Positions 43,897-55,174 of a DNA stretch of 64,000 nucleotides are shown here, in pieces. How positions within the stretch are numbered: position 1 is the first letter of the stretch; each line of letters begins with the position of its first letter. This DNA is from Synaphobranchus kaupii (Eukaryota; Chordata; Actinopteri; Anguilliformes; Synaphobranchidae): the NCBI GenBank assembly GCA_029718625.1, contig CM056376.1, forward strand, positions 78,057,386 through 78,121,385, in the 5' to 3' direction. A program made the translations under genes and the position numbers. Under the pieces are notes generated by a model that saw only the letters and a program-made list of their open reading frames with translations, had not been told where the DNA came from and searched no databases.

Positions 43897-44067
43897 TGTA
43901 AGATACTAATGTAGTATATCTGTGCGAGCAGGAACGAGACGAGTTGCAACGTCTAGTTTACAACTTTATTGACTGCCTGTACACAACAACTACGGCATGC
44001 CTCGAGGGACATGCACGCACCGTACTGCCCTTAAAGGCGCAGTAGCAATTGCAACATATACATTACA
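43897..44067 (-). repeat. 5' LTR of the mag-like element
   Basis: 171 bp, one substitution relative to 39287-39457. It directly precedes the primer-binding site on the minus strand. Confidence 0.95.
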
Positions 44068-44072
44068 GTGTT

Positions 44073-44583
44073 CAGGGTTACAGTTTGAACCCGAATATAG
44101 CTATGGACGATATTGCGAGGGTAGAAAGAGAGGGAGTGTGACTCGCTGATGCTGTAGCTATTATCAGCAGAGTGAGACCAGGCTAACAGGCTAACGACAA
44201 TTGGTGGTGCACCAGTATGTTTTGAGTGTAACTTTAATTCCGTTAGCTACTTAGTTTTAGTTATATTTAGAATGTAAACAGGTACGCCCCTCTTTCTCGA
44301 ACTGAGATTCGTTCTTTTAATTACTCCGCAGTGAGAGGTTTATTTGACTAACAACCGCAAATATGCAAAATAAGGACTCGTTTTGTAAATGAATTGACGT
44401 TTTTTGTTAGAAGCTGATTTTGAAATGTGTTTAGTAATTCATTGAGCGAATGTAGAGAGTTTTCGCTAGCTACAGTTGTCCGTTGTTATTTTCTGCGACT
44501 TGAAAAAAACAGTAAGTAACGTTAGCCGACTCGGTTTCTCAATTAACGTTACTCGCCTCACTTGCGCTTTTTGCATGGTGATA
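44073..44583. other. No gene seen
   Basis: About 0.5 kb of AT-rich sequence between the mag-like element and the next Tc1. It contains GTTAGC-type motifs but no coding region or bounded repeat I can support. Confidence 0.4.
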
Positions 44584-44585
44584 TA

Positions 44586-46199
44586 CAGTTGTGTTCAAAT
44601 AAATAGCAGTGCGTTAAAAAAAGTGAATAAAATAGCTTTTAGTTCCATATTTCAAATGTAGTGGAAACATTACACATTCAATTCCAAATCAAAGCATTAA
44701 CTAATTTGATCAAGTATGCGTTATTCTTTTACAGGAAGCAAAGAAAAGGAATATTAATCTGTTCAAAAAAATAGCAGTGTCGACATTTTTCTCTTCAAAC
44801 TCAAACACTTACTGTATAAACTGAAGACATTTTTCAAGATTTAACTTCACTTTAAATTACTGAACTAATATTTAGTTGCATAACCATTGTCAACTGCTGC
44901 GCATCTGCGTTGCATCGAGTCAACCAACTTCTGGCACCTAGAAACAGGTATTTCAGCCCAGGATGAACAAACTACATTCCACAGTTCCTGTGAATTTTTG
45001 GGTTTCGCTTCAGAAACTGCATTTTTAATGTCACCCCACAAGTTTTCAATGGGGTTGAGGTCGGGGGATTGAGCTAACCACTCCATTACCTCAAACCTTT
45101 TTGTCTGGAACCAAGATGTTGCTCGCTTACTCGTGTGTTTGGGGTCGTTGTCTTGTTGAAACACCCATTTCAGGGGCATTTCCTCTTTGGCATACAGCAA
45201 CATAATCTCTTTTTTGATTTTGATGTATTCAAACTGATCCATGATCCCTGGTATACAATAAATAGGCCCAACACCGTAGTATGAAAAACATCCCCATACC
45301 ATGATTTTTGCGCCACCATGCTTCACTGTCTTCACAGTGTACTGTGGCTTGAATTCAGTACCCGGGGGTCATCTGACGTACTGTCGACGACCACTAGACC
45401 CGAAAAGAACAATTTTACTCTCATCAGTCCACAGAATGTTACGCCATTTCTCTTTGGGCCAATCGATGTGTTCCTTGGCAAATTTTAACCGATTCTGCAC
45501 ATGCCGTTTTTTCAACAATGGTGCTTTACGGGGGCTTCTTGCTGATAGCTTAGCTTCGCTCAAACGTCTTCTGACTGTAACAGCACTTACAGGTAATTTT
45601 AGATCATCTTTGATCTTTCTGGAGGTGATGATTGGCTGAATCTTTGCCATTCTGACTATTCTTCAATCCATTTTAACAGTAGTTGCTCGTTTTCTTATGC
45701 GTGTTTCGGGTTTTTGTTGCCATTTTAAAGCATTTGAGATCATTTTAGCTGAGCATCCTATAATTTGCTGCACTTCTTTATACGTTTTCCCCTCTCCAAT
45801 CAACTTTTTAATCAAATTAAGTTGTTCCTCCGAACAATGTTTGGAATGGCCCATTTTACTTAGCAATTCAGAAGGAAATATGTTTTATAACAATGTGTGA
45901 AACATTTGCTTCCCTTCTTCCTTAATAAAGGACAATTAATGACACCTGTTTTTTCACAGAATGAATGAATTCTCTAATTAAACTCCACACTGCTATTATT
46001 TTGAACACGCCCCTTTCAATGAATGAGTCAATTACTCAGAACAAGCAGCGTGCATGTCATGACAGTTGGGTCTGTTGTTTTTCTATTACACTACTACATC
46101 TACAAGTAAATGATTTGCCATGCAGAAATATCACTACTACTAATAACAGTGGTTCATCAGGTTACTGATGTTGTACTGCTATTTTATTTAACACAGCTC
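44586..46199 (-). mobile_element. Tc1-like transposon
   Basis: The ends are CAGTTGTGTTCAAATAAATA GCAGT (44586) and ACTGCTATTTTATTTAACAC followed by AGCTC (46199), with TA outside each (44584-44585, 46200-46201). Extra internal copies of AAATAGCAGTG (44770) and CACTGCTATTATTTTGAACA (45986) show an IR/DR structure. At about 1.6 kb it has full length and carries a broken transposase gene on the minus strand. Confidence 0.9.
44865..45854 (-). pseudogene. Tc1 transposase pseudogene, catalytic residues kept
   Basis: Starts MGHSKHCSEEQLNLIKKLIG (45854) with a helix-turn-helix KTYKEVQQIIGCSAKMISNA, ending at a stop after RATTVKMD. The second piece (about 45650-45369) reads PIITSRKIKDDLKLPVSAVT, LSARSPRKAPLLKKRH and WTDESKIVLFG (first D). 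The third (45335-44865) reads [25 protein letters not shown] (second D) and [11 protein letters not shown] (E), ending NGYATKY. Breaks lie at about 45660 and 45370. All three acidic residues are intact, so only two or so small lesions separate it from an open frame. Confidence 0.92.
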
Positions 46200-46201
46200 T
46201 A

Positions 46202-47850
46202 AGACGTGGGACGGCATTAGGTTTCAGAGGTCTTTCTCTCATGGTTTTCCTCCTTTGTTATTATAAATTCTTCCTCATCGAAGTTACTAAGTTACTGCAG
46301 AGCCTAGGTTCCGGATGTGTGTTTACATCAATTTTTAATGATACTAGCCTAACCATAAGCATAACTGGTCTGGGATTTTTAATGGAAACGTATGGAAACT
46401 ATAGGGTAGCTATAGGGTAGTCGATTGGGTTCTGGAGGTGTGTGGTTACAGCAATTGCACAGGGTTGGCATGGCCTGTGGTGGTGGGGTGGTGGGGCCCA
46501 ATGTGATGTATCTTTTCCTGGGGCCCAAAATCCCAGGCGAATTTGCCAGGGAAATAATTTTGTGAATGAAGGATGTGATGTCAAAGTGCGCTCCTGATCA
46601 AGTGCCTTTCCTCTCTCTGGCTGGGCCCACAGCACCACAAGGCCAGCTAACTTAAGTTGTGTAACACAACACTAGCTAGTTAGCTGCTGAGAAATGTCAC
46701 CCAGTCACCCAGCAAACGACTAAGTCAACCAAAGGCGAAGATAGAAGTTTTATCGTCCAAAGCCCGTTTGGCCAAACGGCAGTGTGACCGAAATAGGGCA
46801 AAAACAAGGGTGAATATCGGCCGGGCATTCCAGCCAAGGAGAGACCTAGTGTGTGAGAGAGCTTGGACAGGTAATGTTACTGCAAAGCATGTGAAGTATA
46901 TTTTGTTCCAGATGCTGACGTTAGCTTGGAATGTGTGAGATGTTGCTTATTTGATTGCTAACATTATTACTATCAAAATACTGTCTGTGTAGATAATGTT
47001 AGCTAACGTTAGCTAAGTTACATTGATTCAAACCCGACTCCCTGGTCTGATCTGGCTGGTAATGTTAGTTGGCTAGCTTCCTGTTTACAAATTACTTCAC
47101 CAGCTAACGTTATCAAGCATCACCGGATCCAGGCCGGCCGGGTAGTAGCGAACGTTATCCAGCCACCAAATGTTGCTCGCTCCCGAGTGTGAGGAAGTGT
47201 GCTAGCAGCAGGCTGCTGGCTGCAGTTCACTTACTGCCACCAGTGTCAGTAATGAGAAGGATTTTCTGAAAGTTACATATAGCTAAAATAGGCAAAATGT
47301 CCTCTAAATGTAGTGTAGCCCTCATAAAATCACCCGATGATATACTTATTTTCTGGTTTTCGCTGATAATAGTATGGATGATTTTTATTGCATACTGCAT
47401 GTCGTGTACTAGTATGCAGTAAACAGTAGACAGTAGTAGGTTATGCTAGTACACAGGACACATGATGCAGTAGATTCGGACACAACCTCAATCTTAATTA
47501 ACTTGGCAAATTACTCACAATTAGCCTGCGTTGGCCCACCCACAATTTAAATCATGCTGCTGCTACTAGTTTGAGCAATGAGTTTTTCAGTGAAGTCTCC
47601 ACAAACACAAACAAACACTGCACATCCTGCACAGAGGCATCTTGGGGGGCAATGCCCCCGTGCCGCTGCCTACATCTAGCTCAGCATTATACTGAACAGA
47701 GTGGACTGGCTTAAAAATGTATAACTGTGAAAATAGGTAGAGGAAATAAGAGAAACCAACTGTAACATTTCCACAATTCTGGTATTGAATTATGAAAAAA
47801 AAACAAGGGATCCATGCAATTTTTGTGAATCTGACTGGTCATTAAATGAT
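46202..47850. other. No gene seen; repeat fragments
   Basis: The block near 46555-46625 (GTGAATGAAGGATGTGATGT, CTCTCTCTGGCTGG) is related to 30605-30660. Several GTTAGCTAACGTTAGCTAA stretches lie near 46995-47015. GTACTAGTATGCAGTAAACA near 47403-47425 resembles the terminal motif of the hAT-like element at 58983-60228. No coding region recognised. Confidence 0.4.
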
Positions 47851-47852
47851 CA

Positions 47853-48225
47853 CAGTAATGTCCCTTGTAAGTCGTGCTGCGCAGTAATGTCCCTTGTAAG
47901 TCATGCTGCACAGTAATGTCCCTTGTAAGTCATGCTGCACAGTAATGTCCCTTGTAAGTCATGCTGCGCAGTAATGTCCCTTGTAAGTCATGCTGTGCAG
48001 TAATGTCCCTTGTAAGTCATGCTGCGCAGTAATGTCCCTTGTAAGTCATGCTGTGCAGTAATGTCCCTTGTAAGTCATGCTGCGCAGTAATGTCCCTTGT
48101 AAGTCATGCTGCGCAGTAATGTCCCTTGTAAGTCATGCTGCACAGTAATGTCCCTTGTAAGTCATGCTGCGCAGTAATGTCCCTTGTAAGTCATGCTGCG
48201 CAGTAATGTCCCTTGTAAGTCATGA
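47853..48225. repeat. 29-bp minisatellite, 13 copies
   Basis: Head-to-tail array of CAGTAATGTCCCTTGTAAGT CATGCTGCG with a constant period of 29 bp; units start at 47853, 47882, 47911 and so on to 48201. Variation is nearly confined to the two bases before each CAGTAATG (CGC, CAC, GTG forms) and one CATG/CGTG difference in the first unit. The last unit breaks off after CATGATATACT. There are no spacers, so it is not a CRISPR array. Confidence 0.97.
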
Positions 48226-49755
48226 TATACTGAAAAGGTAATCCCTGTAATGCATGCCGTTTAGCCAAACCCACCGTGAGCTGGGATGCAATGCTATTAC
48301 CTGCGAGAGAGGGACATCCCTATTGACCTTGATGACATTCCATTTTTCTTGCACTGGTACTGATAAAGGAATTAATCCTATTTCTTTTTAATTTCAGCCA
48401 TGCTTAGAGCCAGTAGCTTATATGGTGCCGTAAAAGCAAGTGGGTGTTTTAAATAAAATGTACTCTTATTCATTATTGGCAAGAAAACATACTGACTGAG
48501 ACTGTATTTAATCAAACTACAGTTATCACACAAGAAAAGATAATGAACCATTGTTAAATTAAAATAAAAAGCTTCATGCTGTTCCATAACCAATCTCGTA
48601 TGGTTTAATCACATTTTCCCACCCACTCAGGTCTTGGTGCTATTGCGACAGCTTCCTGACTTTTATTTAATCTAGACCTTAATGAGTTGCTACGGGCACA
48701 CCAGCCCTTCTCGTTTCCCTTGATGCACCACTAGTAATGGTTTTTTCTCTTGTTGAAACTCTCAATCCTTATTGGTATTATTTCCCCAGGCAATCTCTAC
48801 CATAGTGATACTTCAACTACTCTTGGCAACTCAGTGTACCAGTTACAAGGCAGATCTCTTTTTAAATCCTGGCTTTGGTACACCAGATCCTCAGTCTCAC
48901 ACCCAAGCCACTTCCCTAAAATCTCAATCAACAGGCAAGCATTATTCTCCTCTGCTGCCTATTTGAGAGAAGGCTCTACTTTATAATAAAGGTCCATTCA
49001 TAAAATAATTTATAATAAAGCACAACCATTGCAGCAGTTAAGTGGGATTGTAAATAACCAGCACGTTTCCTCTAGTTGAGAACATCCCTTTTGTCAGGAA
49101 GTAATTTAACAGGCAGCCATGACCATTAGCTATAGTGTTCTCCAATTGATACAATTAGTAGTATTAATAGTAGAAATGTATCAAATAAACCCATAGGACA
49201 TACGCATGGTCTATATGGAAACATCAATTAATGGAAATGTCAAAGTATCCACAATACAATCAAGTTTATCAATCACAATGCATTACTAAGAAACAAGTTA
49301 TGCAATATACATTATCAAAAAGGAATATCTATTAAAATATAGGAATACTGTTTGTAATACAGACAAGGCCAATGTATTATAGACATTTACAAATACAAAC
49401 TGAGATCCTTCATTTAAGCCATTTGATTCCGTTGAGTTTAATGTAAAAATCCAATAAGACTCGTTGTAAAAGTTGTTTCTTTAAATGATGGCAAGATTAT
49501 TTCAATCCCTATGAATTTGAGAGTGGCTACAGAGCCGTGATGCGATGGCGACGCAATATAGGACGTTTGTCTGTTGTATCCTGCGATACTTGGAGCAGTC
49601 AGAATACTTTGACCAGATGTTTTTATTGGCAGAGCAGATGTTGTTCTCCAATGGGGAGAATTATTCTTTGAGGGTATGGAGCATTTTTGATGACAAATTC
49701 GGCAGAAAAAGAGAAGACGAAGAAAAAAATTATTTTGCTGATGTGTGAAGTTGTA
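48226..49755. other. No gene seen
   Basis: AT-rich sequence. A 67-codon frame at 49545-49748 (MATQYRTFVCCILRYLEQSE...) has an ordinary amino-acid mix but no motif I recognise; I leave it unassigned. Confidence 0.35.
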
Positions 49756-49938
49756 CCTAAATTCTGTGTGGTTACATGAGGTCAGAATGTACAGAAGTTA
49801 ATGTTTTAAGGGCTGAGAGTCTGTGGTTCTTGTGGTTACTTCTGTAGGAAACCCTGAAAAGTGCCAAAGTCTCATGCTGTATAGGTATGGGGCATGCCCC
49901 GCCAAGCCGTAACTTGGCGGATGGCATACCTGCCATCC
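49756..49938 (-). repeat. Hairpin-bearing repeat, copy 2
   Basis: Reverse-complement copy of 37290-37466. The same hairpin CCGCCAAGTTACGGCTTGGCGG, the CAGGGTTTCCTACAGAAGTA block and the CATGTAACCACACAG end are preserved with about 10 substitutions or small indels. Confidence 0.75.
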
Positions 49939-49945
49939 AAATAAA

Positions 49946-51520
49946 TTGGGAGAACACCTGTGTAATTGTACTACTTGGAGAATACCTGTGCCAAATTGAT
50001 TGATGTGCATGCCATAGTGATCTGTAGTAGACTATATGTGTCACCTGTTAATTTTGCACCTAGAAGAGTGAACCTGAAGAATTGCCGAAACGCGTTCGTC
50101 TCTCTTTAATGTTTGTGCTTCCTATCACTGAATTGAGATAATTAAAATACGTTGAAAAATGTGTTGAAAAATAACTTATATTTAAATTATATTTATTAGG
50201 TCAGTTTATTGAACTGTTATTTTTGTCGATAAGTGACAGGTCATGGCATAGGCCATCTTGTATGTGTCTTAGCATGTGATAGAAGATACAATCAATCTGG
50301 ATAAGATGCAAGTGCACTTGAATAATGACTGGCACACAATACTTCTGGGCTATTTAACACAAAGACCAATTCAGAGCACATGTTTTGATTAGTGTGACTT
50401 CTCGTAGTTACAAAGGTCAGGCCTGTCCTACATGTTAACACAGTAACAGATCTATTCACTCGCAGATTGAAAAATTGCATTTCCTGATGGGGCGCTCGTA
50501 CCATTTGCACACAAGGTACCACCAGTAGAAAGGTCACAGAATCCTCAGTTAGTCACAGCACCCTAGACCACTGGGCCTTTGTTCAAGGTTGAAGGAATAT
50601 GATGGATCTCTTCCCTCCTGATCTGGCCCTTCCGATTTTCTGTGTGTGTGAGTGTGTTTGTGTGTGTCAGGGGTTAACCACTGGGCAAATTGAATGGTAA
50701 TTCCTGCACACATATCTGAGATGTGAATCGTAAAAGTCCCACTTTTCCTCATTCTGGAAAGTGCCTTCTTCAACCTCTGCAATGCATATCCAGTAATGTG
50801 CTCCATATTGCAAAGGTCAAAGATATTACAGTACAAAGGCCCTCATGTTGACACTGCTGACATTGGGGGCATGTGTTTCCCCCTCAGCAAATGGCTTTTA
50901 GGATGTAGAAATTAGACACCATGCGTTCCACTGATTACCAGTTTGCTGTGCTTGTTATACCTAAGTAATTGGGATTTTAGAGGAAAATAATATTTTGTGT
51001 AGTTTTTGATGTGCCTTGTGGTGAATAGTTTGTATTGCACACATACAGAAAACAATAGGAGAACACAAATTAATGCTCTTTGATTCAAATCAGACTCCAA
51101 CTGAGATTTCAGTCTTAAAGCAACATGAATAATCATGTGAGTTTGGCGACAGTGGAAACAAATAATTTGCACAAACCTAAATTATTTATCAGCCTTAATG
51201 CTGTAGATCGCCGTCTGTAAAACTCAGAAACACTCCCAAGTCTAAAAACTGCCTGTTTCTATACAGGACTTGTTATTTATTAGCCACAAGCCAGCTCTTA
51301 ATTGGAAAGAGTAGAGAGGTTATGAACACAAACATCAGACTGGATGCATACAATTCTCAGTGGAATTGCACTAAAATGCCAAAATTATGAGGGCTTGTGT
51401 TTAGAGATGCATTGAGTCCCAAACTGCTGGATTTGTGCACAGTAATTCCCTTAGAACAGAGTGCAAAACTGCAAAGTAGGTAGGGGAGTTGAGTGCAGAA
51501 TTTTATTAAACATTTAAAGT
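49946..51520. other. No gene seen
   Basis: Contains GAAGAATTGCCGAAACGCGT at about 50078, a motif resembling the ends of LINE-derived fish repeats, and a (TG)n-like stretch near 50641-50668. No coding region recognised. Confidence 0.35.
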
Positions 51521-51524
51521 GGCA

Positions 51525-52226
51525 GTTCACCCAAAAATTTCATTTTGATATGTTTCTACATACCCGGAGTGCTATCTATCCATCCAGGTAGTTTTGCTGA
51601 GAACTCACTAGTTTTGTAGATAACTGCTTCAACTCACCCTGATGGAACGGACCTCAGCGGGTACAAAGTTTGTGGTGCTCAAAGCGCCAAAAATGTACAT
51701 TCGAAAAAATAAACAGCAACGTCGTCTCTTTCCAAATATAATGACACGGTTACTCATGAACATTGGTTACTCATGAACATCCACAGAACATCCAGTAGTA
51801 GTTTTTTAACTACTTTCTAACAAAGTACTGTGTATATCTGCGCAAAGTATCAACCAAAGCACACCAGTATTCTAGGGCGCACTGTGTTGACAAGCCCCAG
51901 AATACTGGCGTGCTTTGGTTAAGAGTTTGTGCATATAGGCTACATAGTTGCCGTACTTCGGTAGAAAATAGTTTTCGAAAAAACTGCACAAGGTCTGTGG
52001 ATGCTTGTGAGTAACCGTGTCATTATATTTGTAGAGAGTACATTTTTGGCGCTTTGACCACCACAAACTTTGTTGAGGTCCTTTATATCGGGGTGATGTC
52101 AAGCTGAGCTGCAGCGGATATCTACAAAATTAGTGAGTTCTCAGCGAAACTACCAGGGTGGATAGATGGCACTCTGGGTATGTAAAAACTTATCAAAATG
52201 ACATATTTGTGTGAACTGCCCCTTTA
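51525..52226. mobile_element. Foldback element (~700 bp)
   Basis: A long imperfect palindrome. Outer arms: TAAAGTGGCAGTTCAC (51525) and GTGAACTGCCCCTTTA (52226). Inner arms: GAGAACTCACTAGTTTTGTA against ACAAAATTAGTGAGTTCTCA, AAAGCGCCAAAAATGTAC against GTACATTTTTGGCGCTTT, and around the centre ACCAAAGCACACCAGTATTC against CAGAATACTGGCGTGCTTTG. Hence almost the whole length can fold back. No clear target duplication; no coding capacity. Confidence 0.8.
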
Positions 52227-52898
52227 GGTTTTCTGGCCAAGTATGACCAGGACCACCAGTACAACAAATATGTATTGTACTTTTTTTTATCCCTAGTTTG
52301 GAATTTGAAATTATGCCCTTCAATCATTATTGTGCCACATGCATTCACAAGGAGCACTGAAGAAATTTCACAGGTTTCATCCATTCACCTAAGCACTACT
52401 GACTACTGTATTTTCCTCACTACATGACACAGTTCCACAGGAGAGATTTAGCACATATCAAAATATGATTGAGTCTCTCATTATGATCAATTCAATTTAT
52501 AATTCAAAAAATGTTAATTTGGTTGATGACATTAAATCATTAATACAGTGTGATATTTTCCACATGTGAGAAAATAATAATATATCTTAGTAATGGTGTA
52601 TTTGTTTTCAACAGTCTTTTTTATGCATCTGCATCAATGGTACCAATAATTCTGGACCTGCATGCATCTAGCTAAGGCGCTTGTTCTTGTATAAGTAACT
52701 ATTATTATATTGGTGTCTGGTTCTGTTTTTACATTTGTACAATTTATTTTATCTTATTGCTTTGATGAACATGTCTGTGATTTGAGGCTATAAAATAATG
52801 ACATTTATAAGAAGGGTCAACAATGTTTGTTTTTCTCTTCAGAAACATACTAATTTAATTTGAATGTAATTAAAGTTGAATGTATTATTGGTAAAGTT
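52227..52898. other. No gene seen
   Basis: AT-rich sequence up to the SINE's target duplication. Nothing recognisable. Confidence 0.45.
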
Positions 52899-53749
52899 TT
52901 TCTAATCTTTTATTTATTTATTTATTTTAATTTTTGTTTCAGATTTTTCTCCCAATTTGGTAGCCAATTGAACCCCTATTCTATTTCAATTCCCCCTGTG
53001 TAGCAACTGCTAGAGAATCGCCGCTACACAAGGAAGGTCGCTACGTCCGTAGGAAGGAGGAAGCCACGTCCTCTTCAGGGCGCGACTGTTAGGATCCTGT
53101 AATCTGTCTGTTTATTCTTTATTATTTTTCCTGTTTTCTTTCCCTCGCGATTGTCAGTCCGCGTTCCATGTTTCTGAGATTCCACCCCGTCTTTGTCATT
53201 GCACTATTCGGGTGATTTTGGGAACATTCGGGTTTCCTCTGTATTTCGTATATCTCGTTTTCTTCCTTCTTGCTTTATTTATATTTGTATATAATACTAA
53301 TGTACTAATCATACTAACTGTTCGATTAGATTTAATACTAACCTGCTAACAAACTAACATGTATATAATACTAACCAGCTAACCTACTAACATTAGGGTT
53401 CTAGAGTTCACTACTAACATTACTAATTACTAATTCATCTTGAGTTTCTATCTGCAGCTGTCATTTCCCTCCTCGTTATCCTATCCCTGCATCTATCTGT
53501 GATTTTGCGTTCTCTGCACGTGTCCACTTTCGTGTTACTCCCCTCTGAGCTGTGCACTTGTTTACCTGCTAACTCCAGGCCGTTTGTTATCATTGTGTCT
53601 ATGTGTATACCAGTCCGTGTCTTACGTTTCCCCTGTCATTGTTTTATTGGTCCCTGTTAACCCTCACTGTTCTCACCTGTGAGCAATCTCCCCTCCCTGC
53701 TTCTACACACCTGATTCCCATTATGTCTGTCTCCCTCTGTGTGTATATA

Positions 53750-55174
53750 CACTACTCACAAAAAGTTAGGGATATTTGGCTTTCGGGTGAAATTTATGGA
53801 AAATGTAAGTTCACGCTACAGTGATATTATACGTATCATGAAAGTAGGGCATTTAAGTAGAAGCATGCAATGGTGATTTCCTCATCTCAAACAATTTATT
53901 GAAACAAAAGCCAACAACAGTGATGGGTATACCACAACAAAAATGTCAATGTCTCAATAACTTGTCATGTGCCCTTGAGCATCAATTACAGCTTGACAAC
54001 GACGTCTCATGCTGTTCACAAGTCGACTTATTGTCTGCTGAGGCATGGCATCCCACTCTTCTTGAAGGGCGGCCCTCAGGTCATTGAGGTTCTGGGGTAC
54101 AGAGTTACGAGCCTCTACACGCGACCTCGATGAGCTGGAGCATTGTCGTCCATGAAGATGAAATTAGGCCTGTGTTGTTCATGCAGGGGCACAATGACTG
54201 GATTAATGATGTTATTCAGGTAGTATGGGCTTGTCACTGTACCATTCACAAAGTGTAGGGCAGTTCTGTATTGACTAGACACACCTGCCCACACTGTAAC
54301 ACCGCCACCACCAAAGGGTCGTCTGGTGACAACAGTGGCTGATGCATAGCGCTCTCCTTGACGTCTCCAACATCGTTGGCGGCCATCATTTCTGCTCAAC
54401 GTGAATCGACTTTCATCAGAGAACAGCACTGAGGCCCACTGGTCCCTCGTCCAGCGTAAATGCTCCCTGGCCCATGCAAGACGATGACGCCTGTGCCTGG
54501 TGGTGTGGTCAGGTACCCTTGCAGGTCGTCTAGCACGCAGACCACGCTGATCTAAACGGTTTCGAATGGTCTGACGTGACACTTGGGTGCCTCTCACCTC
54601 CCTTAAATGTGCCTGGAGTTGAGTGGCATTCATCATCCGGTTCCGCAGGGCACTGTTCACAATGAAGCGGTCATCAGTGTGGGATGTGGCCAAAGGACGT
54701 CCACTTCTATGCCTTTCTGTGACTCTTCCAGTCTCTCTGTATCTCTGTTGCAACCTGCTGATGACACTCTGTGACACTCTAAGCTCAGTGGCCACTTCCC
54801 TCTGAGAACATCCTGTTTGAAGCCTCGCAATGGCGAGGTACTGTTGATCAATTGTTAGGTGTCGTCTTGGTCGCATGATGTCAAAATGTGAACAGCATGA
54901 TGAAGAGGACTGTTTAAATACCAATTCTAATTGAACCAGGAAATTTATTGGTCGATTCATGGATCAAACACCTGTTGTGAATTTCGCCGTTCAGCTCCTT
55001 GTTAGAGAACAGCAAGTTGTGCAAAAAGTACTGAAACATTGAATAGTTGGACATGTGCATTCAAAAGTTTAGAGAAGGTCAAATTAATTTCACCTGTAAA
55101 GGTTATAGTGCATTTTAGGTTCATCCTGAAATTTCACCCGAAAGCCGAATATCCCTAACTTTTTGTGAGTAGTG
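53750..55174 (-). mobile_element. Tc1-like transposon in the solo LTR
   Basis: The ends are CACTACTCACAAAAAGTTAG (53750) and CTAACTTTTTGTGAGTAGTG (55174), with TA outside each (53748-53749, 55175-55176). Further paired blocks lie inside: TTTGGCTTTCGGGTGAAATT and AATTTCACCCGAAAGCCGAA-type sequence near 55126-55145. At 1425 bp it is somewhat short because of a deletion in the transposase gene. Confidence 0.95.
53975..54876 (-). pseudogene. Tc1 transposase lacking the catalytic glutamate
   Basis: A long open frame starts [20 protein letters not shown] at 54876 (an upstream in-frame ATG at 54960 is less likely because it lies in the leader) and runs to 54115. It has a helix-turn-helix ([20 protein letters not shown]), a GRP linker with a second DNA-binding part ([20 protein letters not shown]), FSDESRFTL with the first [13 protein letters not shown], and [13 protein letters not shown] with the second D. 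There it meets a stop; in another frame the C-terminus EARNSVPQNLNDLRAALQEE ... continues to about 53975. The segment between, which should carry SPDLNPIE and the third acidic residue, is deleted (about 90 bp). Confidence 0.92.

Larger units (their letters stand above)
39287..44067 (-). mobile_element. mag-like Ty3/Gypsy retrotransposon, full length
   Basis: A 4.8-kb element on the minus strand with identical-length 171-bp LTRs that differ at one base, and the 5-bp duplication GTGTT (39282-39286, 44068-44072). Domain order is gag with two zinc knuckles, protease, reverse transcriptase, RNase H, integrase, as in standard Ty3/Gypsy. Very short LTRs, a leucine-tRNA-like primer site and the gag/pol style agree with the mag (K02A2.6-like) lineage. 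Coding is one long frame interrupted by two stops and one frameshift. Confidence 0.93.

Noticed and set aside
47853..48225. CRISPR-like repeat array
   Set aside because: Units follow each other directly with a 29-bp period and no spacers; the context is a vertebrate-type genome. It is a minisatellite.
49545..49748. 67-codon frame MATQYRTF... as a small host gene
   Set aside because: It has no recognisable domain, no supporting splice or promoter context, and such lengths occur by chance in this window.
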